From the NCBI GenBank assembly GCA_016794345.1, contig JAEUKE010000283.1, positions 56,669 through 120,668 on the forward strand: 64,000 nt of DNA, given 5' to 3'. Positions within the stretch are counted from its first letter, which is position 1, and each line of letters begins with the position of its first letter. Of this stretch, positions 1 through 7,766 are shown piece after piece. The translations under genes and the position numbers were made by a program. The DNA comes from Myxococcales bacterium (GTDB lineage: Bacteria > Myxococcota_A > Polyangia > Polyangiales > Polyangiaceae). A model generated the notes under the pieces. The model was not told where the DNA came from, searched no databases, and saw nothing but the letters and a program-made list of their open reading frames with translations.

Positions 1-1
1 C

Positions 2-1051
2 GAAACACGTACCTTCCCAAGAGCCAACGTCGAGACCGTCGCCACCTTCGAGTGGGCCGACGGCGAGCGAACGAGCGCGCGCGTCATGAACCTCTCGGAG
101 GGCGGCCTCCTCGCGAAGACGAGGACGTCGTTCGAAAAAGGGATGAGCGTCCGCGTGCTCTTGCCGGTCGGCAACGCCCGACGACCGCTCGACATCGCCG
201 GCACCATCGTGCGCTCCGAAGAGGTGGCGAACGGCTTCAGCGTCGCCATCGAGTGGAAGCGCGTGTCGGACGTCGACGCGAACCGCATCCGCGGGCTCGT
301 CGAGCGCGCCGACTCGATGGCCTGGGAAGCGACGGAGGAGACCCTCCCGCGCGATCTCGCAGTGCGGTTCGTGCCCAAGATCCGGCGCCTCGCCTGGACC
401 ATCGCCAAGCGCGTCCGCATGCCGGCCCACCTCGGCATCGACGACCTCCTCGGCGCCGGCTTCGTGGCCCTCGTCGAGGTCTACACGCGCCACCCGAACC
501 TCGACTTCGACGAGCTCGAGCGCGTGGGCTCCCGCCGCATCCGAGGCGCCATGCTCGACGAGCTCCGCAACGCGGATCCGCTGTCACGCCGGATGCGCCA
601 GCGCCAGCGCCGCGTCGAGAAGAGCCGCACCCAGCTCGAGACGGAGCTCGGCCGCGTCCCCACCGACTCCGAGGTGCAGAGCCGCACCGGCCTCAAGCCG
701 CGCGCCTACGCGGAGGCCGTCCGCGCGACCAGCGCCAGCGCGCTCACCGTGTTCGACGACGGCATCGGGCCCGACATCCCCGATACGGCGAGCACCGGCC
801 CGGAAGACCAGATCTCCCGCCGGCAAGACCTCGAGCGGATCCGCGTCGCGCTCGGCGCCCTCCCTCCCCGCCTGAAACACGTCCTCGAGCTGCACTACGG
901 CGACGAGCTGACGCTGCGTGAGATCGGCAACATCCTCGGCGTGACCGAGGCGCGCATCTCGCAGCTCCTCTCGGCTGCCGTGCGCAAGCTCCGCGACAGC
1001 TGCGTCGACGAGATCCCCGCCGTGCGGGTCGAGACGCGGCGCACGGCTTGA
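2..1051 (+). CDS. PilZ domain fused to FliA-type sigma factor (5' end outside window)
   Basis: The reading frame is open from the first bases, so the true start lies upstream. The first residues give a PilZ signature: RTFPR fits RxxxR and NLSEGG fits the (D/N)xSxxG motif, the two c-di-GMP contacts known for this family. From about residue 115 the protein becomes a sigma-70 factor of the FliA/sigma-28 type, with region 2 ending in RIRGAMLDELR, a region 3-like stretch (ELGRVPTDSEV) and a region 4 helix-turn-helix (LTLREIGNILGVTEARISQL). It probably directs RNA polymerase to a gene set under second-messenger control. The domain calls are firm; c-di-GMP binding is inferred from the motifs. An in-frame ATG at 86 would cut through the PilZ domain, so it is not chosen. 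Confidence 0.85.
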   Translation, partial: ETRTFPRANVETVATFEWADGERTSARVMNLSEGGLLAKTRTSFEKGMSVRVLLPVGNARRPLDIAGTIVRSEEVANGFSVAIEWKRVSDVDANRIRGLVERADSMAWEATEETLPRDLAVRFVPKIRRLAWTIAKRVRMPAHLGIDDLLGAGFVALVEVYTRHPNLDFDELERVGSRRIRGAMLDELRNADPLSRRMRQRQRRVEKSRTQLETELGRVPTDSEVQSRTGLKPRAYAEAVRATSASALTVFDDGIGPDIPDTASTGPEDQISRRQDLERIRVALGALPPRLKHVLELHYGDELTLREIGNILGVTEARISQLLSAAVRKLRDSCVDEIPAVRVETRRTA

Positions 1052-1132
1052 CGCGCGACCGCAGCAAATCGCTCGTGGTCCGCCGACTCGTCCGATAAAG
1101 ACCGAAACCAAGCGAGCGAGCCTTGGTGTAGA

Positions 1133-1783
1133 GTGCGCGCCGAAATGGGCGCGATAGTCCTGGATCTGCCCGCGAAGGGCGTGCTTACCCCAAACGACGA
1201 GCACGACCCGCTGCCGTTTTACTACAAGCCCGGCGTCGGCTGGCTCTATCGGTACCGACTGACGATGGCGCTCGACTACCTGAAGCCGGGCGGGCGCGTG
1301 CTCGAGATCGGCGTCGGCTCCGGGGTGCTCGTCCCGACGCTCACGCGCCACTACGACGAATACGTGGGCACGGACCTCGTGCTCGCCAAAGGCCTCGATC
1401 ATCTCGTGCGCCCCGGCTGCAAGGCGTCGTTCATCATCGCCGATCTACTCGAGGAGGGCTCGCTGCCCGAGGCGCACTTCGACGCCGTCGTGTGCATCTC
1501 GGTGCTGGAGCACATCGCCGACTCGGGCGCCGCGGCAGCATGCCTCGCCCGCGCCCTCAAGCCGGGCGGCACGCTCGTGGCCGGCTACCCCATGGTGAAC
1601 CAGGCCATGAGCCGCGCCTTCGACGTCATCGGGTTCAAGGGCATCGACGATCACCACGTGAGCCCACCGGCGAAGATCGAGGGCGCCTTGCGTCGTGTGC
1701 TGCGGCCCGCGGGCCGCACGGCGTTCCCGCCCCTCTCCCCCGTTCCGCTCGCGCTCTACCAGGTCAGCGCCTGGACGAAATGA
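1133..1783 (+). CDS. class I SAM-dependent methyltransferase
   Basis: This 216-residue protein has the Rossmann-type methyltransferase core. Motif I is VLEIGVGSG, the acidic residue after strand 2 is in YVGTDLV, and the motif IV region is DAVVCISVLEHI, typical of Methyltransf_11/25 proteins. The substrate cannot be read from the sequence. A GTG at 1133 is used, and an in-frame ATG at 1145 is an equally good start. It stands 81 bases after the sigma gene and ends 43 bases before the next gene, so co-transcription is possible but not shown. Confidence 0.8.
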   Translation: MRAEMGAIVLDLPAKGVLTPNDEHDPLPFYYKPGVGWLYRYRLTMALDYLKPGGRVLEIGVGSGVLVPTLTRHYDEYVGTDLVLAKGLDHLVRPGCKASFIIADLLEEGSLPEAHFDAVVCISVLEHIADSGAAAACLARALKPGGTLVAGYPMVNQAMSRAFDVIGFKGIDDHHVSPPAKIEGALRRVLRPAGRTAFPPLSPVPLALYQVSAWTK

Positions 1784-1826
1784 GCCCATCGCAGGCCCTT
1801 TCGGATCCAGGTGCTAAGCTCGACGG

Positions 1827-3098
1827 GTGAGCCGGCGAGCCGCGACGTATCGCTACCAGCTCCGGGGCGCCTCGCTCCTCATGCGGTACCTGCCCGTCTT
1901 CGCGGGCGTCATCCTCGCCACCGCGTTCTCCCTCTCGGTCCTCACCGACGGCGGGGACGTCGCGCGCGCGGCCTGGACCACCGGCGAGGAGCTGCTCGGG
2001 ATGTTCGGGGGCTTCGGCCTGGTCGCGTTGCCCGCCATCTTCCTCGCGTCGGCGTTCGCTCGGCGAGGCATCGAAAAGCGCATCCTCACCATCCGCCAGG
2101 AGGCCAAGGGCATCGACCTCCTGCTCGAGGCTCAGAAGCGGGTCCACGTGGCGGCCGCCCGGGTTCGGGGCGGGTTCGTGGACGATCTCGGCGACGGCCG
2201 CGTGCGGGTCAGCCTGGAGCTCGCCGGCGGCGTGACGGATGGTGACAAGGTTGTCATCGACGCGGAGCGCGCGGACGCGGCCCCGTTCCTGCGTCTGATC
2301 GGCCCGGCCCCGCGGTTCGAGCTCGGCGCGGAGGGCTGGCGCTGGGGCGGCGCCCTCTCGACCATCTCGATCGTCGTCGGCGCCAACATCGGCGGCCTCC
2401 TGTTCGAGCGGGTCCGGCAAGCCGCAGAGCGAGCCGGCGCAGACGACGCACACGGGGCGGGCTTCGCGCTCGGGATGGCGGTCGCGGCGATCGGCCTGAC
2501 GCGCGCCGTGTTGGCCTTCGCGATGGCCGCCCGAGAGGTGACCGTCGGCATCGACGGCATCCGGATCGAAGGGGCGCTCCGCAAGCGCTTCGTCGCCTTC
2601 GAAGAGATCCGCTCGGTCCACGCGGACGCCTTCGGCGTCGTGGTCGATCTCGCGGACGACGAGCGCCTCCGGCTCGGCTCGCCCGGAATGGATCCGGCTC
2701 GGGCGAGGACGCTCGCCGCCCTCATCGCCGAGCGGCTCACCGACGCGGCGCCGGCCTCGCCGCGGGTCCCCTTGGCCCTCTGCGAGGGCGAGGTGAAGGC
2801 CTGGCGCCGCGCCATCGAAGAGATGACACGCGGCGCGGGCTACCGCGACAACGCCGGCTCGAGCGAGGCCCTGTCGAGCTCGCTGGAGGCACCCGGCCTG
2901 TCTCCCACCGAACGCGTCGCGACCGCGATCGCGCTGCTCGCGCGGGGCGAGGAGCCGGACCGCATCCGAATCGCGGCCGCGAGCGTGGCGGATGAGTCGA
3001 CCAAGGCCGCCCTCGAGCGGCTCGCCGAGGGCGAGGCGGACGACGACGCGCTCGAGGTGCTCCTGAGCAAACGCGGCGCGCGCGTGTCCACGCGATGA
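1827..3098 (+). CDS. membrane protein of unknown function
   Basis: The product is 423 residues with a GTG start. Two hydrophobic segments sit near the N-terminus (about residues 22-40 and 55-75) and two more around residues 170-190 and 210-235. A following segment (EVTVGIDGIRIEG...) resembles a small beta-rich bacterial PH-like fold. The last 150 residues are soluble, Ala/Glu-rich and probably helical. No catalytic motif is visible. It is convergent with the glutaredoxin-like gene, the two stops being about 10 bases apart. Confidence 0.6.
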   Translation: MSRRAATYRYQLRGASLLMRYLPVFAGVILATAFSLSVLTDGGDVARAAWTTGEELLGMFGGFGLVALPAIFLASAFARRGIEKRILTIRQEAKGIDLLLEAQKRVHVAAARVRGGFVDDLGDGRVRVSLELAGGVTDGDKVVIDAERADAAPFLRLIGPAPRFELGAEGWRWGGALSTISIVVGANIGGLLFERVRQAAERAGADDAHGAGFALGMAVAAIGLTRAVLAFAMAAREVTVGIDGIRIEGALRKRFVAFEEIRSVHADAFGVVVDLADDERLRLGSPGMDPARARTLAALIAERLTDAAPASPRVPLALCEGEVKAWRRAIEEMTRGAGYRDNAGSSEALSSSLEAPGLSPTERVATAIALLARGEEPDRIRIAAASVADESTKAALERLAEGEADDDALEVLLSKRGARVSTR

Positions 3099-3108
3099 GG
3101 GAGCGAGC

Positions 3109-3465
3109 TCAGCGCTTCAGCTGGCCCGCGTCGCGCAGCTTCGTGAGCTCGGCCGTGCCGCCGATCAACGTCCCGTCGACGAAGACCATGGGGAAGGTCG
3201 GGAAGCCCGCCCACAGCTTGAGGGCGAGGCGCTCCTTCCACTTCGAGAGGTAGCTGCCGTATTCGAGGTACTCGAACGGCACGCCCTCCTGTTCGAGGAG
3301 CTTGCAGGCGCGCTTCACGAACGGGTTCTGCGCCATCCCGACGACGACCACCGGGTGTTTGGCGACGGCGGTCGCGACCTCGTCGACGACGTCGCGATGG
3401 AAAGCGGCAACCTGCTCTTTGACCGAATCGGCGACTTTGTCGGAGGAAAGGACCGGACGTTCCAT
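3109..3465 (-). CDS. glutaredoxin-fold protein lacking the active-site cysteines
   Basis: The 118 residues align with monothiol glutaredoxins: VVVVGMAQNPFVKRACKLLE for the active-site loop and helix, then the cis-Pro region (GFPTFPMVFVDG) and the glutathione-binding GG turn (LIGGTAEL). Where the family has CPYC or CGFS this protein has NPFV. The only nearby Cys is three residues later in KRAC. Ordinary dithiol or monothiol chemistry therefore looks impossible, and a binding or structural role is more likely. It lies 37 bases downstream of the glycosyltransferase gene on the same strand. Confidence 0.75.
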   Translation of the reverse strand: MERPVLSSDKVADSVKEQVAAFHRDVVDEVATAVAKHPVVVVGMAQNPFVKRACKLLEQEGVPFEYLEYGSYLSKWKERLALKLWAGFPTFPMVFVDGTLIGGTAELTKLRDAGQLKR

Positions 3466-3502
3466 GGCCGCCTTGATAGCAGCCTCCGTCCGATTCGCCA
3501 GA

Positions 3503-4570
3503 TCAGTCCGGGCGAGACTCGAGCGCCAGCTCCGAGCCCGACCCGATCGAGCCGATCTCTTCGCGAATGGGCAGATCGGTCGCCTTCATGCGTTTCTGGT
3601 TCAGATACGTCAGGTACTCGCCGATGAAGCCCATCGAGAAGAACTGCAGGCCGAGCACGATGAGGATCGATCCGAAGAGGAGGAGCGGCCGGTCGCCGAT
3701 CTTGTGCCCGAGGAACCAGAGCACGGTGAGGTAGAGGTTGATGGCGACGCCGGTGAAGCCCATCAAGAGGCCGATGGCGCCGAAGAGGTGCATCGGGCGC
3801 TTCGAGTACTTCGTCAGGAACGTGATGCTGATGAGGTCGAAGAAACCGCGGAGGATGCGCTCGAGGCCGTAGCGCGAAGCCCCGTGTTTTCGCGGGTGGT
3901 GGTGGACGCCGACCTCCGTCACGCGGAAGCCTTCCCACGCCGCGAACACCGGGATGTACCGGAACAGATCGCCGTAGATGGGGATCGTCTTCACGACCTC
4001 ACGGCGATACGCCTTGAACCCGCAGTTCATGTCGTGGAGCTTCACGCCGGTGACCCAGCGCACGGTGCCGTTGAAGATCCGTGTGAGCACCAACCGGTTG
4101 GCCGGGTCGAGGCGCTTGAGCTTCCAGCCGACGACGACGTCGTAGCCCTCCTCGATCTTCTCGATGAACTTGGGCAGCTCCGCCGGGTCGTCCTGCAGGT
4201 CCGCGTCCATCATGATGACGATCTCGCCGCGGACCCGGCTGAAGCCCGCGGAGAGGCCCATGGCCTTGCCGAAGTTCTTGCGGAGCCGCACGGCGCGGAC
4301 GCGCGGGTCGGCGGCGACCAGGCTCTGCATCACCTTCCACGAGTCGTCGGTCGAGCCGTCGTCGACGAAGATGAGCTCGAAGGTCTCCTTCCCGTCGAGC
4401 GTCTCGGCGATGCGCTTGGCCAGCTCCGGGAGGCTCTCGGCCTCGTTCAGGCCGGGGACGACGATCGAGATGCGTGGGGTCTCCGAGAGCCGCAGCCCGG
4501 CGAGCCCCGAGGCGGTTTTTTCCCGCTTGGGCTTGTCGGTCTCGGGCTCGACTGTCGCCGTCTGGCTCAC
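3503..4570 (-). CDS. family 2 glycosyltransferase, polyprenyl-phosphate sugar transferase type
   Basis: This 355-residue protein has a cytoplasmic GT-A domain (residues about 30-240) with ISIVVPGLNEAESL at the nucleotide-binding start, the acidic pair in FVDDGSTDDS and the metal site MMDADLQDD. Two membrane segments follow (about 255-280 and 290-320), the layout of DPM1/ArnC/GtrB-like enzymes that load a sugar from a nucleotide donor onto a lipid phosphate carrier. Donor and acceptor are not identifiable. The first 25 residues are charged and extra to the family. Confidence 0.85.
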   Translation of the reverse strand: MSQTATVEPETDKPKREKTASGLAGLRLSETPRISIVVPGLNEAESLPELAKRIAETLDGKETFELIFVDDGSTDDSWKVMQSLVAADPRVRAVRLRKNFGKAMGLSAGFSRVRGEIVIMMDADLQDDPAELPKFIEKIEEGYDVVVGWKLKRLDPANRLVLTRIFNGTVRWVTGVKLHDMNCGFKAYRREVVKTIPIYGDLFRYIPVFAAWEGFRVTEVGVHHHPRKHGASRYGLERILRGFFDLISITFLTKYSKRPMHLFGAIGLLMGFTGVAINLYLTVLWFLGHKIGDRPLLLFGSILIVLGLQFFSMGFIGEYLTYLNQKRMKATDLPIREEIGSIGSGSELALESRPD

Positions 4571-4658
4571 GATCCCGGGAGCCTAGTCGATGGCCGGGCC
4601 GGGCGCCAAACCCGGTGGGCCTTGGGTCGGGTGAAAAGGCGTGCCATGCTCGCGGCCG

Positions 4659-5726
4659 GTGCGCAGCAGAGCTTTCCTTCTGATCAGTTGTCTCCTCGCC
4701 GCCTGCTCGGACGACACCGAGAGCCAGGACAACGACGTGATCGTCCGGACGCGCACCGAACAAGAGTGGAACCAATACGTCGCGAACGTGGAGTTCGCGA
4801 GCGCGTACCAGCCCACCTGCTTCGGCGACCCGTTCTCGACTCGTCCGCGCGTCATCGTCACCGGTTTCGGCCGCTTCCTCGAGAACAAGGAGAACGCCAC
4901 CGGCCGCATGGTGAGCCGGCTCGTCCCCGGCCTCGTCTACCCCGAGACCGAGGCCCCCGAGGGGGACGCGGTGGACGACCCGGCCGCGCAGACGCGCGTG
5001 ACGCTCTCCACTATCGACGTCGAGGGCGTCGGCCCCGTCGACGTCTGCGGGATGATCTTGCCGGTGTTCTGGGACGTCGCGGCCATCCTCGTCCTCAAAG
5101 AGAGCGAGTCCTTCCTGCCGGATTTCGTGCTCATGAACGGCATCGCCGGCAGCCGCCAGCCGATGTGGATCGAGCTCGGGAGCGTGAACGAGGCGGTCTC
5201 GCTACCGGACGGCTCGGGCACGCTCGCGCCGATCGAGTCCGGCACCAAGCTCGTGAACGAGGCGCCGGAAGAAGACCGCGCGCGCGGGCTGGTGCTCTCG
5301 TGGACGGACGTTCGAACGCGCGTCGAAGCGGCGCGGGCCGATCTCGCGCCCGAGCGCGACGCCGACGGCCTCGCGTTCGGCGAGGTGCTCCAGGGCGTTC
5401 GCTTCGCGACCTTCCCGCGCTCGAGCAACACCTACCTCTGCAACAACACCACGTACGCGGTGAACTACCTGTTCGATCACCCCGGGCAGACGTTCCGTCT
5501 GCTCGAGCCGAGCGATCCGCGCGAGGGCGGCCCCACGGGGGTCGACATGAAGCTCGGCGCAGACCTGTCGAAATCTCCGCGTGTCTTCGTGCACTGGGCG
5601 AAGGACCTGTCGGGCGAGCACCTCGACCGCGGTGCATCGCTCATGAAAGAGATCGTCGCCGCCCAGCTCACGGCCACGGCCGAGCCCACGCGCGGCGACC
5701 CCGCGATGGGCGACGCGGACCTGTAG
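4659..5726 (+). CDS. lipoprotein with pyroglutamyl-peptidase I (C15) fold
   Basis: The GTG at 4659 gives a compact lipoprotein signal (RSRAFLLISCLLAACSDD, lipobox LAAC); a further in-frame GTG lies at 4641. The mature part resembles peptidase C15: VIVTGFGRF..N near the start, a middle segment where the family Glu is expected (MNGIAGSRQPMWIEL), and the Cys region SSNTYLCNNTTYAVNYL, which matches the family's AGTYLCN. A His (VHWAKD) near the end could complete the triad. At about 355 residues it is far longer than the roughly 215-residue cytoplasmic enzymes, and an envelope-anchored form is unusual. Activity is inferred. Confidence 0.7.
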   Translation: MRSRAFLLISCLLAACSDDTESQDNDVIVRTRTEQEWNQYVANVEFASAYQPTCFGDPFSTRPRVIVTGFGRFLENKENATGRMVSRLVPGLVYPETEAPEGDAVDDPAAQTRVTLSTIDVEGVGPVDVCGMILPVFWDVAAILVLKESESFLPDFVLMNGIAGSRQPMWIELGSVNEAVSLPDGSGTLAPIESGTKLVNEAPEEDRARGLVLSWTDVRTRVEAARADLAPERDADGLAFGEVLQGVRFATFPRSSNTYLCNNTTYAVNYLFDHPGQTFRLLEPSDPREGGPTGVDMKLGADLSKSPRVFVHWAKDLSGEHLDRGASLMKEIVAAQLTATAEPTRGDPAMGDADL

Positions 5727-5728
5727 CC

Positions 5729-7702
5729 TCAGTTCTGGCAGTTCGTCGCCAGGTCGAGCGTGAGGTCCGGCAGGACGAAGCGCACGTCCACGCCGCGCCG
5801 GTTGGACGCCTTGCCGAGCGCCTCGAGGACGACGGTGCCGCCGCCGAGCTCGTCGCGCACGCTCATCGCGCGCATCATCGAGAGCAGGCGCTGCAGCTCG
5901 TCGTCGCTTTCGGTCGCGATCGGGATCTCGGGCAGGAGCGCCGCGTTTTTCGCGTCCGCCTTCTTTGTCTTCCAGGCGTCGCGTATCCGCCGCTTGTTCA
6001 TGATGGGCGTGGCATCGGCGTTGCCGACGAGGATGAGGCTCGCGCCTTTCTGCACCTTGCCGGCGACCAGATCGCGAAAGGCCTTGTCGAGGCAGCCGCC
6101 AGCGCCGCAGTCGAACGCGCCCTGGTCGAAGGTGACCTGCGCGGAGACGGTGACGAAGCGCTGATCACAGAGCTCTTCGTGGCGCACGCTCACGGAGGGG
6201 AAGCGGGTCGCGTAGACCTTGATGGTGCCGCCTCCGCTCCCGCCGGTGAGCGGGCAGGGGTCGATGGCGCCGACCCCGAGCTCCTTGGCCAGCTCGTTCC
6301 GCGCCCGCATGACCTTCTGCACGTGGTCGCGACAGGACGATTTCGTCTGCTTCCCGAGCGCGCCGAGGATGACGCCTTCGGCGCCGGCCACCCGATCACG
6401 CACGTCGGCGATCTCCTTGCGCGTCGCCTCCAGGGAACCGCCCAGGGAGGCCACGCGCGAGTCGACACGCTCCACGTCGCCCGAGAGGCCGTCGACCTTG
6501 CCGTGGAGGAGGCTGAGGCTCTCCTCGAACCGATCGATGCGAGCCTCGAGCGAGGCGAACCGAGAGCCGGACTCACCCTCGAACCGCTGCAGCTCCGCGA
6601 GCACGCTGGCCACACGCGCGACGCGATCGAGCGTACAGGCGCCCTCGCGAGCGGGGTCCTCGATGCAGGCCTTGGAGGCGACCTCGAGCGCTCGCTTCTG
6701 CTCGTCCGTCACGGTCGCTTCGGCGGTCTGCTCGGAGGGCAGCGGCTGGAGCGCCGCCTCGAGCGACGCGTCGTCCTCGCCGAGCCCGGGGATCGTCACC
6801 CCGACCTGCTCCTCGAGGATCTCCTTGCAGACCGGATCGCCACCCTTCTTCTTCGAGAGCTCCTTGCACGCCGCGACCATCCCGGAGGACTTTCCGTAGC
6901 TCGCGCCGGAGAAGCGCAAGATGGCGCGCCTCACGACGCGGTTCGTCACGGCCGAGGCCGGGTCGATGCGCTGGTAGACCTTGCACGCGTGCGCGGCAAC
7001 GCTCGCCGGCGAGACGTGACCCTCTTTCTCGAGATCCGCGAGCACGCCGTCCATCCCCACCGCGATGAGCTCCGCCGAGACCCGCGCGAGGAGCGGGCTG
7101 GCGAAGCCCTTGAAGTAGCCGAAGCCCTCGGCCACGTCGTCGACCATGCCCTCGACGAGCTGAGCGACCTGCACCAGGCCGAGCACGGTGGCGTGGGCGA
7201 AGTTGAAGCGCTCGGACAGGGTCGCGAGCTCCACGAGGAGCCGTGACTTTCCGACCTGGCTGGCCTCCTCCGGCGTCTTCGCCGCCAGCGAGAAGCCGAC
7301 GACCGAGATCACCGGGCTGCCTTGGAGCGCCTCGATCTTCGGCGAGAGCTCGGCCACGATCGCGGCGCAGCGCTCGCTCGAGCCGGACTCGGAGCAGGCC
7401 AGAAGCTCACTGACAGATTTGTCATCCACACCCTTCAGCCCCACCGAGTCGAGCAGGGCCTTGGCGCGGCGTTCGCGGTCCTTGCGGACCTGCCCGGCGA
7501 GCGCCTTGCGGCGGGCGTCGCCCTCCGCGCCCGGCGCGTCGCCGCGCTCGATGGCCCGGCAGGTCGCGAGGACCTCGTCCTCCTCGGCGATCGTCGCCTC
7601 CCCCACGGCGCCGGCCAGCTCGCTCGCGCTCATGTTCGCGGAGCAGGCGAAGAGGAAGACGACGCCGAAGCTGATCAGAATAGAAGGAATGGTTCCGCGC
7701 AT
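5729..7702 (-). CDS. large coiled-coil lipoprotein with OmpA-like C-terminal part
   Basis: Starting at 7702 places a signal peptide at the N-terminus (ISFGVVFLFACSA with lipobox LFAC). The 657-residue protein has an alpha-helical N-terminal half, a heptad-rich stretch around residues 420-490 suggesting a coiled coil, and a Cys-containing C-terminal part with a loose resemblance to OmpA-type peptidoglycan-binding folds (strand-rich ILVGNADATPIMNKRRIRDA). A longer frame runs upstream but crosses the start of the divergent DUF3604 gene, so the lipoprotein start is preferred. Function is unknown, probably structural in the envelope. Confidence 0.65.
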   Translation of the reverse strand: MRGTIPSILISFGVVFLFACSANMSASELAGAVGEATIAEEDEVLATCRAIERGDAPGAEGDARRKALAGQVRKDRERRAKALLDSVGLKGVDDKSVSELLACSESGSSERCAAIVAELSPKIEALQGSPVISVVGFSLAAKTPEEASQVGKSRLLVELATLSERFNFAHATVLGLVQVAQLVEGMVDDVAEGFGYFKGFASPLLARVSAELIAVGMDGVLADLEKEGHVSPASVAAHACKVYQRIDPASAVTNRVVRRAILRFSGASYGKSSGMVAACKELSKKKGGDPVCKEILEEQVGVTIPGLGEDDASLEAALQPLPSEQTAEATVTDEQKRALEVASKACIEDPAREGACTLDRVARVASVLAELQRFEGESGSRFASLEARIDRFEESLSLLHGKVDGLSGDVERVDSRVASLGGSLEATRKEIADVRDRVAGAEGVILGALGKQTKSSCRDHVQKVMRARNELAKELGVGAIDPCPLTGGSGGGTIKVYATRFPSVSVRHEELCDQRFVTVSAQVTFDQGAFDCGAGGCLDKAFRDLVAGKVQKGASLILVGNADATPIMNKRRIRDAWKTKKADAKNAALLPEIPIATESDDELQRLLSMMRAMSVRDELGGGTVVLEALGKASNRRGVDVRFVLPDLTLDLATNCQN

Positions 7703-7766
7703 GATCGGCGGGAGGCTAGCGCAACGGGCTCCAGCGCGGGGGCCCTCACGTGTAGCCTTCGGCCCG

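Noticed and set aside
3302..7246. A 1314-codon open frame on the plus strand
   Set aside because: It runs antisense to the glycosyltransferase and large lipoprotein genes and in part out of frame with the C15-like gene. Its composition is Arg/Ala/His-rich, an artefact of very high GC that removes stop codons.
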